Source of the DNA: Alteromonas sp. IB21
GTDB lineage: Bacteria; Pseudomonadota; Gammaproteobacteria; Enterobacterales; Alteromonadaceae
Direction: 5' to 3'
DNA: 64,000 nt
Assembly: GCF_016405965.1 (NCBI RefSeq)
Contig: NZ_JAEFCD010000012.1
Span: 56,904-120,903, forward strand
In this document: positions 36,636 to 45,091 of the stretch, piece by piece
Layout: the number at the start of each line of letters is the position of its first letter
Numbering within the stretch: position 1 is the first letter of the stretch
The notes under the pieces: model-generated
Databases searched by the model: none
Told to the model about the DNA's origin: nothing
What the model saw: only the letters and a program-made list of their open reading frames with translations
Translations under genes and position numbers: made by a program

Positions 36636-37661
36636 TTAGAGTCTGTTGCTGCCATATCGTATGTTGTTTAGGGTTATTTCTCCAATTTCACGCAACGCTT
36701 CCTGAGTAAAAAAACCTTGATGCCCCGTTATCAGAACATTGGGGAAAGTCGTAAGTCGCTGGAAAACATCATCCTGTATGATTTCCTGAGAATGATCGCT
36801 AAAGAAGAGTTCAGACTCGCGTTCGTAAACATCCAAGCCTAGGTAGCCGATTTTCTTCGACTTTAGGCCCCTTATGACCGCTGTATCGTCAAGTAACCCC
36901 CCTCGAGACGTGTTAATGAGCATGACCCCGTCTTGCATCTTGGCAATGCTGTCAGCGTTTATTATGTGCTGACTATGCTCATTAAGCGGGCAATGCAACG
37001 TAATAATAACGCTTTTTGATAGCAGTTCGTCTAATGAAACATAGTTAGCCCCCATGTTACTAATAGAAGCGTCCGGTGTCGGGTCAAAGCACAATACATT
37101 GCACCCAAAGCCGATTAATATTCGAATGACCGCTTTACCAATTTTACCCGTTCCAATAACGCCGACATTTTTTTGATGAAGCGTAAAGCCCATTAAACCT
37201 TGTAAGTTAAAATTTCCTTCTCTGACGCGGTTATAGGCTTTGTGTGTCTTTCTGTTTAAGGTTAGGATAAGCGCTAGCGTATGCTCAGCAACAGTTTCAG
37301 GACTGTAAGCAGGTACACGACTCACACTGATCCCCATTTTAGCTGCCGCGTCCACATCCACATTGTTGTAGCCAGCACAACGAAGCGCTACGTGGTTTAC
37401 GTTATTTTGGCTTAACGCCCTAATTGTAGCTTCGCTTACATCGTCATTTACGAATACCACAACGTCAGAGAATCCTTTACAACTTAATGCGGTAGAAGGG
37501 TTTAGCGGATGCTCAAAAAATGTTGCCTCTATGGGAGAGGTTAACGTTTCATTACGTACATTGAGCAGTTCAGTAAAGACCTGTTTTTCATAAGGCCGAG
37601 TGCTAAAAAACGCAACGTTTATGTTGGAACTGTCGTCTAGTAATAAACCTTTCTGTGCCAT
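36636..37661 (-). CDS. ldhA: D-lactate dehydrogenase (LdhA-type 2-hydroxyacid dehydrogenase)
   Basis: A 341-residue NAD-dependent D-2-hydroxyacid dehydrogenase that interconverts pyruvate and D-lactate. The Rossmann motif is GVIGTGKIGKAV; the catalytic Arg lies in NTSRGGLLDD, Glu in DVYERESELFF, and His in TGHQGFFTQEAL. LRCAGYNNVDVDAA matches E. coli LdhA. The frame extends to 37709 and would overlap the gpx stop by four bases, but ATG 37661 has AGGGA about 8 bases upstream and gives an N-terminus aligned with LdhA a few residues before VAFFSTRPYEK, so I use it. It lies 44 bases after gpx and is probably in the same transcript. Confidence 0.9.
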   Translation of the reverse strand: MAQKGLLLDDSSNINVAFFSTRPYEKQVFTELLNVRNETLTSPIEATFFEHPLNPSTALSCKGFSDVVVFVNDDVSEATIRALSQNNVNHVALRCAGYNNVDVDAAAKMGISVSRVPAYSPETVAEHTLALILTLNRKTHKAYNRVREGNFNLQGLMGFTLHQKNVGVIGTGKIGKAVIRILIGFGCNVLCFDPTPDASISNMGANYVSLDELLSKSVIITLHCPLNEHSQHIINADSIAKMQDGVMLINTSRGGLLDDTAVIRGLKSKKIGYLGLDVYERESELFFSDHSQEIIQDDVFQRLTTFPNVLITGHQGFFTQEALREIGEITLNNIRYGSNRL

Positions 37662-37705
37662 ATGCTTTATCCCTACGAAGGATGAATGAAGTCCTGTTGA
37701 GATGA

Positions 37706-38191
37706 TCAATCAACAGGTAAAAGCTTGACAATATCTGCTTCTATTGCCGAAGGTTTGACGGTGGGTGCGTATCGCTTTAACACCTTGCCATCTGTGCTAA
37801 CAAGAAATTTCGTGAAATTCCATTTTATACGCTTGGTTCCCAAAAGACCCGGGGCTTCTTTTTTCAAAGACTCAAAAAGCGGATTTGCCTCAGGACCATT
37901 CACAATAGTTTTTTGAAATAAAGGGAAAGACACACCAAAATTTAAACTACAAAACGCTGCAATATCTTCATCACTCCCTGGCTCTTGATGACCAAATTGA
38001 TCACATGGAAAACCCAGTATTTCCAGACCTTTGTCTTTATACTTTTTGTAAAGTGCCTCCAACCCTTCATATTGCGGAGTGAACCCACATTTGCTGGCGG
38101 TATTGACAATGATTAACACTTTGCCTTTGTATCGTTCAAGGGTGATTTGTTCGCCGGTATTGCGGGTAATGGGATGCGCGTAGAGTTCCAA
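37706..38191 (-). CDS. Glutathione-peroxidase family thiol peroxidase
   Basis: A 161-residue peroxidase of the glutathione peroxidase family, similar to E. coli BtuE. The peroxidatic Cys is at residue 35 in NTASKCGFTPQY. The second conserved Cys is in FPCDQFGHQEPG, and the third active-site element is KWNFTKFLV. In bacteria such enzymes usually use thioredoxin rather than glutathione. The gene diverges from a beta-hydroxyacid dehydrogenase gene with 87 bases between the starts, and ldhA follows. No signal peptide is visible, so it is cytoplasmic. Confidence 0.93.
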   Translation of the reverse strand: MELYAHPITRNTGEQITLERYKGKVLIIVNTASKCGFTPQYEGLEALYKKYKDKGLEILGFPCDQFGHQEPGSDEDIAAFCSLNFGVSFPLFQKTIVNGPEANPLFESLKKEAPGLLGTKRIKWNFTKFLVSTDGKVLKRYAPTVKPSAIEADIVKLLPVD

Positions 38192-38278
38192 AGTAAATTC
38201 CTATGTTTTTGTTGTTGTTAAGTCTGTTACTCTTAAGTAATCAAAACATCGATGTTTATCTTCTAGAGTATATTTTGT

Positions 38279-39154
38279 ATGAGTAATTTGAAAGTGAGTT
38301 TTTTAGGCTTGGGTGTTATGGGTTTTCCAATGGCCGGCCATCTAAGCAAAGCGGGTTACCCTGTAACGGTTTACAACAGAACGGCGCAAAAGGCCAAAGA
38401 CTGGGTAACGACCTATCAAGTAGGCGACGCACAAGTTAAGGCATGTGAAACTGTTGCTGAGGCTTGCGAAGATGCATCCATTGTTTTCATGTGTGTAGGG
38501 AATGATAACGATGTGAAAGAAGTCGCCTATCAAGCGCTTAAAGTGATGAAGCCGGGCAGTGTACTTGTGGATCACACTACAGCGTCGGCTGATATAGCCA
38601 GAGAGCTTTACGCCGCTTGCACAGAAAAAAACATCGGCTTTCTTGATGCACCCGTTTCGGGAGGACAGGCAGGGGCCGAAAATGGTCAACTGACCGTAAT
38701 GGTTGGTGGCGATCAAGGATCCTATGATAAAGCTGAACCAGTAATGTCTCATTACGCTCGACATAGTCAGCTATTGGGCAAGAGCGGCAGCGGCCAATTA
38801 GCAAAAATGATGAATCAAATATGCATCGCGGGTATCGTTCAAGGGCTTTCAGAAGCATTGCATTTTGGCCAAAGAGCCGGATTAGATTGTAATGCTGTAA
38901 TTGATGTAATAAGCAAAGGGGCTGCGCAATCTTGGCAAATGGAAAACAGAGCCAGCACTATGCTAAGCAATACATTTGATTTTGGATTTGCCGTTGACTG
39001 GATGCGAAAAGATTTAGGCATTGCCCTAGATGAAGCCCGCAAAAATGGTTCTACCCTCGCGCTTACTGCACTTGTTGACCAATATTATGCCGATGTTCAA
39101 AAGCTAGGGGGTGGGCGTTGGGATACGTCTAGCCTGTTAACACGTCTTAAATAA
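38279..39154 (+). CDS. NAD(P)-dependent beta-hydroxyacid dehydrogenase family protein
   Basis: A 291-residue member of the 3-hydroxyisobutyrate/tartronate-semialdehyde dehydrogenase family. The cofactor motif is FLGLGVMGFPMAG; the substrate loop is DAPVSGGQAGAENGQLTVMVGG, and the catalytic Lys lies in GSGQLAKMMNQI. The active-site Asp/Lys segment near WMRKDLGIALDEA is also typical. Since an isobutyryl-CoA-type dehydrogenase and a 3-hydroxyisobutyryl-CoA hydrolase lie about 2 kb downstream, 3-hydroxyisobutyrate oxidation (MmsB role) is attractive. The family also contains glyoxylate/succinic-semialdehyde reductases, however, so I do not give a gene name. Confidence 0.85.
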   Translation: MSNLKVSFLGLGVMGFPMAGHLSKAGYPVTVYNRTAQKAKDWVTTYQVGDAQVKACETVAEACEDASIVFMCVGNDNDVKEVAYQALKVMKPGSVLVDHTTASADIARELYAACTEKNIGFLDAPVSGGQAGAENGQLTVMVGGDQGSYDKAEPVMSHYARHSQLLGKSGSGQLAKMMNQICIAGIVQGLSEALHFGQRAGLDCNAVIDVISKGAAQSWQMENRASTMLSNTFDFGFAVDWMRKDLGIALDEARKNGSTLALTALVDQYYADVQKLGGGRWDTSSLLTRLK

Positions 39155-39228
39155 CAACTTACTGATAGATAATTAAAGGTTTACGCCGGTCCTGGCTAAA
39201 AGTCAGGGTCGCCGTTTAATTCATTCCG

Positions 39229-40830
39229 TTACATCGATTGCTCTTGGCCAGATAGAATAAGTTGCTCCAGACGGGCTTTGCTAGTTTCATTTAACTTCAA
39301 TGTCGTTATCTTATCAATGAGTTGTTTAAGGTTAAACTTTCGATATACGCCCGTGTCTGCCTCAATCATGCATTGAAGTAAGTTTAAGCCAAAGGCAGGA
39401 GTTTCTGGAGAGAGATGAAACGCGTCATAGAAATGCTTCATTGCGCTTGTGAAGCTCCCTTCTATAAAGAGCTGCGTGCCAGTTTGATTAATCGCAACGG
39501 CTTGTTCGTGATTCAGCCCTAAGCGTTCTCCACCTGAAAAAATGAGTTCATCATTCATGACTTGTTCAGAGATAACCTGTAACTCAGCATTTTTTTGCTT
39601 AGCCATGAGAAGCAATTCGCCCGCTTTACGTTCGTCTCCCAAGCCGTGATGGACCTTAGCTGCAATCACTAATATTGAAGGCTCCGTACGCAAATAGTTA
39701 TCAATGTGGTCGCCTTCAAGCAGATGCGCCGCTTTCTCTAAATCGTTTTCAATCACTGCGCCGAAGGCAAGGAGGTAATCTCGCTTTTGAAGAATTTGAG
39801 GATCTCCCTGGCTTCGTCCTGCTATACCTACTAGCTTACGAGCCTGAGATAAACTCTCTGTTCGATTTGTCTCTGGAGATTCTTCCGCTAAAAAAAGATA
39901 AAATTCTGCAAGTTCGAAGGTAAAGTCAATAAATCTGTCTTTAGCACTTCTATGCATCGCTCTTTTTTTCTGAAGCAAGTCAATAGCTTCAATGACTTTG
40001 TCCTGCTTCTGAAAGGCGATAGTTTTTAATTTTGCAGCGGGAAGACTTAGCTCGCTAAAGTTGATTTCATTAAGATACTTTTCGACATCTTCAAACGCGC
40101 TTTGCTCGAAGGAAATCGATGCTAACCATTCAAAGGCTTTATCACGAGCAAGACTGGAATTAACTAATTCACCTAAATGGTTTTTGCAATCTGGCCACTG
40201 GCCCGAAGCATATTGGCACTTAATTTTGCCCCATTGGGCCCACAATACCTTTTCCGAACGCGTCAACACGTCTTCATAAATGCTAAGTGCGCGGCTAATT
40301 TCTCCGCACTCAACAAGAAGGCGGGCGTAAAGTTTTCTGATGTCTCCAACAAGACGAGGTGGGATGCCTTCTTTTATCTTCGCTCTAATGATATTAACCG
40401 CACGGTCTGGCTGTTTATTATCAAGCGAATGCAATGCGTTCTTGATAAAGTCTCGGTACGTCAAGTAGTGGTTAATTTGCCGAGTCAGCGATGCGATTGT
40501 GTAAGGTTTGATAAGAAGAACGTCAGGTTGCAGGTCCATAATACGACCGATAATTTGTGGGGAACGGTCTGATGTTAAGAAGATAATACCGGTACTTGGC
40601 CGAATAAACCCCGCCTCGCGAAGATTGTGAATCCATTCAACGCCGTTTTTGCCTTCACCGAGGTGGTAATCCATCAGCAACAGCTCAAAGTTCTGTTTTT
40701 TGAGAGCGGCCTTAAGTTCAACACCTGTCGCAAAACTACTCACTTCCAAGTTTGCAATAGACATGAGATGCCCTCGAAGCGCCGTTCGAGCAGTGGCATT
40801 ATCCTCTACAATGGCAATTCTAAATTCCAC
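39229..40830 (-). CDS. Response regulator with REC domain and TPR-like C-terminal region
   Basis: A 533-residue protein with an N-terminal receiver domain (VEDNATARTAL, phospho-acceptor Asp near residue 54 in LLMDYHLGEG, Lys in LLIKPY near 109). About 400 residues of helical, TPR-like repeats follow, with no DNA-binding or enzymatic output domain visible. The architecture resembles VieB of Vibrio cholerae, so protein-protein output is likely. GTG 40830 is the start. No histidine kinase gene is adjacent. A paralogue with the same architecture is encoded at 59951-61591. The gene converges with the hydroxyacid dehydrogenase gene. Confidence 0.88.
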   Translation of the reverse strand: MEFRIAIVEDNATARTALRGHLMSIANLEVSSFATGVELKAALKKQNFELLLMDYHLGEGKNGVEWIHNLREAGFIRPSTGIIFLTSDRSPQIIGRIMDLQPDVLLIKPYTIASLTRQINHYLTYRDFIKNALHSLDNKQPDRAVNIIRAKIKEGIPPRLVGDIRKLYARLLVECGEISRALSIYEDVLTRSEKVLWAQWGKIKCQYASGQWPDCKNHLGELVNSSLARDKAFEWLASISFEQSAFEDVEKYLNEINFSELSLPAAKLKTIAFQKQDKVIEAIDLLQKKRAMHRSAKDRFIDFTFELAEFYLFLAEESPETNRTESLSQARKLVGIAGRSQGDPQILQKRDYLLAFGAVIENDLEKAAHLLEGDHIDNYLRTEPSILVIAAKVHHGLGDERKAGELLLMAKQKNAELQVISEQVMNDELIFSGGERLGLNHEQAVAINQTGTQLFIEGSFTSAMKHFYDAFHLSPETPAFGLNLLQCMIEADTGVYRKFNLKQLIDKITTLKLNETSKARLEQLILSGQEQSM

Positions 40831-41001
40831 GGCTACCTAGTGAGTGATTGCAAAGTGCTTAGATTATCAGTAGCTGCGAAAAAGTGCATTAGCAAATAGG
40901 CCAAGATTTCATGTCGATGGGAACGAGTCTCTATTTCCACTCTCTGTCTCGTCACAAAATATTTACGTTAATGACGATAAACTTTAAAAGAATATTTACC
41001 T

Positions 41002-41015
41002 TTACGTTTACGTAA
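41002..41015 (+). promoter_or_regulatory. Palindrome upstream of the acyl-CoA dehydrogenase gene
   Basis: TTACGT-TT-ACGTAA, 55 bases before the start codon. ACGT half-sites of this type resemble the LiuR operators known upstream of branched-chain amino-acid and fatty-acid genes in Alteromonadales and Shewanella. A weaker related sequence (TTTACGTTAATGACGA) lies near 40962-40977. The assignment to LiuR is inference, because no liuR gene is in view. Confidence 0.45.
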
Positions 41016-41069
41016 GGGGTAGCTATTGGTTATTGTTATGAAAAAGCAAATCAATTGAAGGTATGACTC

Positions 41070-42224
41070 ATGAATTTTGATTTAACAGACGACCAATTAG
41101 CCTTTGAAGAGACCGCCCGTCAATTCGCACAACAAGAGTTGGCGCCAAACGCAGCGATGTGGGACAAAGAGCACTACTTCCCCTTAGAGGCGATAAAGAA
41201 ATCAGGGGAGTTAGGATTCTGTGGTCTGTACGCGCCAGAGAGTGCAGGAGGGCTGGGGCTCTCGCGTCTAGACTCTTCAATTATTTTTGAACAACTTGCG
41301 ATGGGGTGCACCACGACGACCGCCATGCTTACGATCCACAACATGGCAACGTGGATGATTGCAACTTGGGGAACTGAAGAGGTTAAGAACACATGGTGTG
41401 AACAACTGGTCTCTGGCGATAAACTTGCTTCCTACTGCCTTACAGAACCAGGCGCTGGGTCTGACGCGGCGTCGCTTAAAACCAAAGCCGTTAAAGAAGG
41501 CGGTGAATACGTGTTAAACGGTTCAAAAGTATTTATCTCTGGCGCGGGTAGTACTGACGTTCTGGTTGTTATGGCTCGCACGGGAGAAGAAGGTCCAAAA
41601 GGTGTTTCTGCGTTCGCTGTTCCCGCTGATGCAGCAGGCATAGAGTATGGTAAGGCAGAAGAGAAAATGGGCTGGAACGCACAACCAACCCGAATGATCA
41701 CTTTTGATAATGTGAAGCTCGACCCAAGTTGGCTATTAGGCGATGAAGGCCAGGGCTTTAAAATGGCAATGCAAGGCTTAGACGGTGGCCGCATTAACAT
41801 AGCAACGTGCTCAGTTGGCACCGCACAGCAAGCGCTAAATGTGGCTAGAGACTACATGAATGAGCGTGAACAGTTTGGTAAGCCTATTGCTGGTTTTCAG
41901 GCGTTACAATTTAAGCTGGCAGACATGGCAACAGAATTAGTTGCCGCAAGACAAATGGTTCGTATGGCCGCATGTAAACTGGATAATGATGACGCTGACA
42001 AAACAACGTATTGCGCAATGGCAAAGCGTTTTGCAACAGACGTTGGCTTTAACGTGTGTAACGATGCGTTGCAGTTGCATGGCGGGTATGGCTATATAAA
42101 AGAATATCCTTTGGAGCGTCATTTCAGAGACGTCCGGGTTCACCAAATATTGGAAGGTACTAACGAAATAATGCGGGTGATCATCGGTAGGCGTTTACTG
42201 TCAGACGAACGAAGCGTACTGTAA
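41070..42224 (+). CDS. Acyl-CoA dehydrogenase, probable isobutyryl-CoA dehydrogenase
   Basis: A 384-residue FAD-dependent acyl-CoA dehydrogenase. FAD/substrate signatures are CLTEPGAGSDAAS and KVFISGAGSTD; the C-terminal catalytic Glu lies in HQILEGTNEIMR. DALQLHGGYGYIKEYPLERH is another family hallmark. The sequence, including ATWMIATWGTEE and the TTTTAML segment, resembles mammalian ACAD8-type isobutyryl-CoA dehydrogenases. The next gene is a 3-hydroxyisobutyryl-CoA hydrolase type, 49 bases downstream, which supports a role in valine breakdown. A palindromic operator candidate precedes it. The exact chain specificity is inferred. Confidence 0.88.
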   Translation: MNFDLTDDQLAFEETARQFAQQELAPNAAMWDKEHYFPLEAIKKSGELGFCGLYAPESAGGLGLSRLDSSIIFEQLAMGCTTTTAMLTIHNMATWMIATWGTEEVKNTWCEQLVSGDKLASYCLTEPGAGSDAASLKTKAVKEGGEYVLNGSKVFISGAGSTDVLVVMARTGEEGPKGVSAFAVPADAAGIEYGKAEEKMGWNAQPTRMITFDNVKLDPSWLLGDEGQGFKMAMQGLDGGRINIATCSVGTAQQALNVARDYMNEREQFGKPIAGFQALQFKLADMATELVAARQMVRMAACKLDNDDADKTTYCAMAKRFATDVGFNVCNDALQLHGGYGYIKEYPLERHFRDVRVHQILEGTNEIMRVIIGRRLLSDERSVL

Positions 42225-42273
42225 AACCCTTTTTTATTCATGTTTATAAACGGATTTCCCGATAGGAGTTGTA

Positions 42274-43404
42274 ATGACAGATGCCGGATCAGTTGTGATC
42301 GTTGATGAGATCAGTACGAAAACAAATGGGTTCAAAATAGGCCGGTTGACCTTAAATAAGCCAAAGGCATTGAATGCGCTAGATCTCGAAATGGCAGACC
42401 TTATGCTAAAAGCATTACAAAGCTGGCAGGCGAGAACTGATATTGCCGCAGTAATTATTGACTCGGCTGGCGAAAAGGCGTTTTGTGCTGGTGGTGACAT
42501 CGTTTCCATGTACAATTCAATGGTTGAGGCTCACGGACAAATTCCGGCATTTCTGGAAACGTTTTTCGAAACTGAATACACGTTAGACTACACCATTCAC
42601 AACTACAATAAGCCCATTATTGTATGGGGAAGTGGAATTGTGATGGGCGGCGGTATGGGTCTTCTCTGCGGTGCGAGCCATCGTGTTGTCACCGAAACAT
42701 CTCGCCTAGCCATGCCTGAAATCACCATCGGACTTTACCCTGATGTTGGAGGTAGTTACTTTCTCCCTCGGCTTCCTGGAAAATCAGGTTTATTTTTAGG
42801 CTTAACGGGTGGGCAGATGAATGGGGCTGACGCTTGCTTCATTGGATTAGCTGATATTATGGTTAATAGCGCTGAAAAGGAAAATTTGCTTGAGCAACTC
42901 GTAAATTATTCTTGGAACGCCACCGAAATGGACAGTCTAGCTGAGTCGGTGACCCATGTCTTAAGTGGTCTTGCGACGCCAGAAAATACGCCTCAGAGTA
43001 ATATCGAACCAAATATGGCGTTGATTAATGAGTTATGTAAAGGCGACAACGTTACTGAGGTTGTGAATGCGGTTCTGTCTTATGACATGCAAGACAACAA
43101 GTGGCTATCAAAAGCCCAAGCCACATTAGCGAAGGGTTCTCCAATTACGATGCACCTAGTTTTTGAACAGTGCAAGCGAGGTGGAGATATGTCGTTGGCT
43201 GAATGCTTTAGAATGGAAGCTGACATGTCTTGTCGTTGTGGTGAGAGTGGTGAATTTCAAGAAGGTGTTAGAGCACTTTTGATTGACAAAGATATGTCGC
43301 CAAAGTGGAAATATAAGCAAGTCGAAGACGTGCCCCTAGGTGAGATTGAACATCATTTTACTTCGCCTTGGACAAAAGAGAACCATCCGCTGGCGTCGCT
43401 TTAA
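42274..43404 (+). CDS. 3-hydroxyisobutyryl-CoA hydrolase-type enoyl-CoA hydratase/isomerase family protein
   Basis: A 376-residue crotonase-fold enzyme, longer than ordinary enoyl-CoA hydratases (about 260) and in line with HIBCH-type hydrolases. Visible signatures are FCAGGDIVSMYNSM (oxyanion strand), IVMGGGMGLLCGASHRVVTE, and PEITIGLYPDVGGSYFLPRL, with the Glu and Asp positions typical of HIBCH. The C-terminal part (FRMEADMSCRCGESGEFQEGVRALLIDKD) closes the long HIBCH extension. TAGGAG lies before ATG 42274. It is probably cotranscribed with the acyl-CoA dehydrogenase gene and acts in valine degradation, releasing free 3-hydroxyisobutyrate. Confidence 0.88.
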   Translation: MTDAGSVVIVDEISTKTNGFKIGRLTLNKPKALNALDLEMADLMLKALQSWQARTDIAAVIIDSAGEKAFCAGGDIVSMYNSMVEAHGQIPAFLETFFETEYTLDYTIHNYNKPIIVWGSGIVMGGGMGLLCGASHRVVTETSRLAMPEITIGLYPDVGGSYFLPRLPGKSGLFLGLTGGQMNGADACFIGLADIMVNSAEKENLLEQLVNYSWNATEMDSLAESVTHVLSGLATPENTPQSNIEPNMALINELCKGDNVTEVVNAVLSYDMQDNKWLSKAQATLAKGSPITMHLVFEQCKRGGDMSLAECFRMEADMSCRCGESGEFQEGVRALLIDKDMSPKWKYKQVEDVPLGEIEHHFTSPWTKENHPLASL

Positions 43405-43547
43405 GTCTTAAAAGCCTTCAGAGGTGCTTTAGCTCCATCGTGTACCAATGACGATGTGGTAACAAGGCAAGAGAACACTGTGTGTTGCCGTAAAGGTACT
43501 GGATTTGATATCCTTTGCGGCAAATTTCCTTCAAGTAAGATCCTGTC

Positions 43548-44423
43548 ATGTGGCACTGCCCACTTTGTAAATCCCCGATTTCTTTAGATACTCAACAAAT
43601 CATGTGCCCCAACCGCCATAGCTTCGACAAGGCAAAATCAGGCTACGTAAATCTATTACCTGTTCAGTTTAAAAAATCAAAATTGCCAGGGGACGATAAG
43701 GACATGGTGAGAGCTCGAAGAGAATTTCACAAGCTAAACGCTTACCTACCTCTGAAAGAGAGAATGATATCTTTACTCCGGGATGCCCTGAGCAAGAAAG
43801 ATATTCATTCTGAACTTTTGGATGAAGGGCACAAATCTAATCTCATTAATATCTACGATGCTGGCTGCGGAGAAGGTAGCTACTTGGATGCGATTATCGA
43901 CGGCCTATTATCCAAAGGACTTGCAGTTAATGGCGCGGGTAGTGATATTGCAAAGATAGCGGTTGAACTTGCCGCCAAGGCGTTTAAGCGATCGCAGTTT
44001 GTCGTAGCAAGTAGCTTTGACTTACCTCTCGGTGACGACAGCCAAGACGTGATAATCCAAGTTTTTGCACCAGGGAGCAACGATGAATATCTCAGGGCTC
44101 TAAGAGACCATGGCCTTTTGCTTACTGTGGACCCTGCTCCAAATCATTTGTTTGAACTAAAAACAATGATTTATGACGACCCGAAACAACACCAGCTTGA
44201 AGACGCGCCAAGAGTAGGGTTTACGAGATTACACAATGAGATATTTACGTTTTCTATTGATTTTAAAAGTCATGATCACGTACTTGCGTTGATTAAAATG
44301 ACGCCGTTTTACTGGAAATTGCCAGAAGGAAAAATTAAGGAGATTGTGAAAACATTAACGTCGGTTTCAGCCGATTTTCATATTCAACTTTGGCAAAAAC
44401 ATAACAGTGAAGATGTTCAATGA
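43548..44423 (+). CDS. rlmA: 23S rRNA (guanine-N1)-methyltransferase RlmA type
   Basis: A 291-residue SAM-dependent enzyme that methylates N1 of a guanine in helix 35 of 23S rRNA (G745 in E. coli). The N-terminal zinc site is visible as C4, C7, C20 and H24 in MWHCPLCKSP and MCPNRHSFDKAKSGYVNLLP. The SAM loop is YDAGCGEGSYLDAI, followed by GAGSDIAK and IIQVFAPGSNDEYLR. The stop overlaps the start of gmhB (ATGA), so the two are translationally coupled. Length and motif order fit RlmA(I). Confidence 0.92.
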   Translation: MWHCPLCKSPISLDTQQIMCPNRHSFDKAKSGYVNLLPVQFKKSKLPGDDKDMVRARREFHKLNAYLPLKERMISLLRDALSKKDIHSELLDEGHKSNLINIYDAGCGEGSYLDAIIDGLLSKGLAVNGAGSDIAKIAVELAAKAFKRSQFVVASSFDLPLGDDSQDVIIQVFAPGSNDEYLRALRDHGLLLTVDPAPNHLFELKTMIYDDPKQHQLEDAPRVGFTRLHNEIFTFSIDFKSHDHVLALIKMTPFYWKLPEGKIKEIVKTLTSVSADFHIQLWQKHNSEDVQ

Positions 44424-44983
44424 AAAGTCATAATCAGAAGCGTGCGCTTTTTCTAGACAGAGACGGAGTTATAAACGTGGACCATGGCTATGTTGGAAAG
44501 TATGACGAATTTGATTTTATGGAGGGAATCTTTGATGCGGTCCTTTTCTTCCAAACTAAAGGGTTTCTCCCGGTTGTTGTAACAAATCAAAGCGGCATTG
44601 CCCGTGGTTACTATACCGAAAGTGACTTTGAAGTACTTATGGAACGGGTTCAAAAAGATTTTTCTTTCCATGGTATTCATTCGCTACCAATTTATTTTTG
44701 CCCGCACCATCTCGATGGAAAAATACCTCAGTACACAACAAAGTGCACATGCAGAAAGCCTGCACCAGGAATGCTTTTATCGGCTGCCCAAGATTTGGAC
44801 CTAGACTTAGCCAATAGCGTTTTAGTTGGTGATAGCTGGCGGGATATACAAGCAGCGGATGCTGCTGGGCTAAAGCAAAGTTTTTTCCTAAGCAAAGACA
44901 ATGCTACAAGCGAGCAGGAAGCACAGCTTTCGAAAGACCACACGGTAACAAAAATTGCGAGTTTAAAAGAGTTGATTAAGTAA
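44420..44983 (+). CDS. gmhB: D-glycero-beta-D-manno-heptose 1,7-bisphosphate 7-phosphatase
   Basis: A 187-residue HAD-superfamily phosphatase that removes the 7-phosphate in ADP-heptose synthesis for the lipopolysaccharide core. The nucleophile motif is LFLDRDGVIN (Asp 13 and Asp 15), motif II is VVTNQSGIARG, and the metal loop is CPHHLDG...CTCRKPAPGM with the zinc ligands typical of GmhB. Motif IV is LVGDSWRDIQAADAAG. Its ATG overlaps the rlmA stop. It ends before a hairpin that faces the converging yejM gene. Confidence 0.92.
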   Translation: MKSHNQKRALFLDRDGVINVDHGYVGKYDEFDFMEGIFDAVLFFQTKGFLPVVVTNQSGIARGYYTESDFEVLMERVQKDFSFHGIHSLPIYFCPHHLDGKIPQYTTKCTCRKPAPGMLLSAAQDLDLDLANSVLVGDSWRDIQAADAAGLKQSFFLSKDNATSEQEAQLSKDHTVTKIASLKELIK

Positions 44984-45049
44984 ATAGGTGGTTATGCGTA
45001 ACCGAGATTGAAATAAAAATCAAGAACTTTCAGTGGGATAGGGTTTAAA

Positions 45050-45082
45050 CTGCTGTGGGTAACGGATATTACCGCACAGCAG
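45050..45082. terminator. Hairpin between converging gmhB and yejM genes
   Basis: CTGCTGTG pairs with CACAGCAG, and inside it GGTAA pairs with TTACC, with one bulged G. No clear T-run follows on the + strand, so it is a weak terminator candidate. Confidence 0.5.
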
Positions 45083-45091
45083 CGTTAATCA

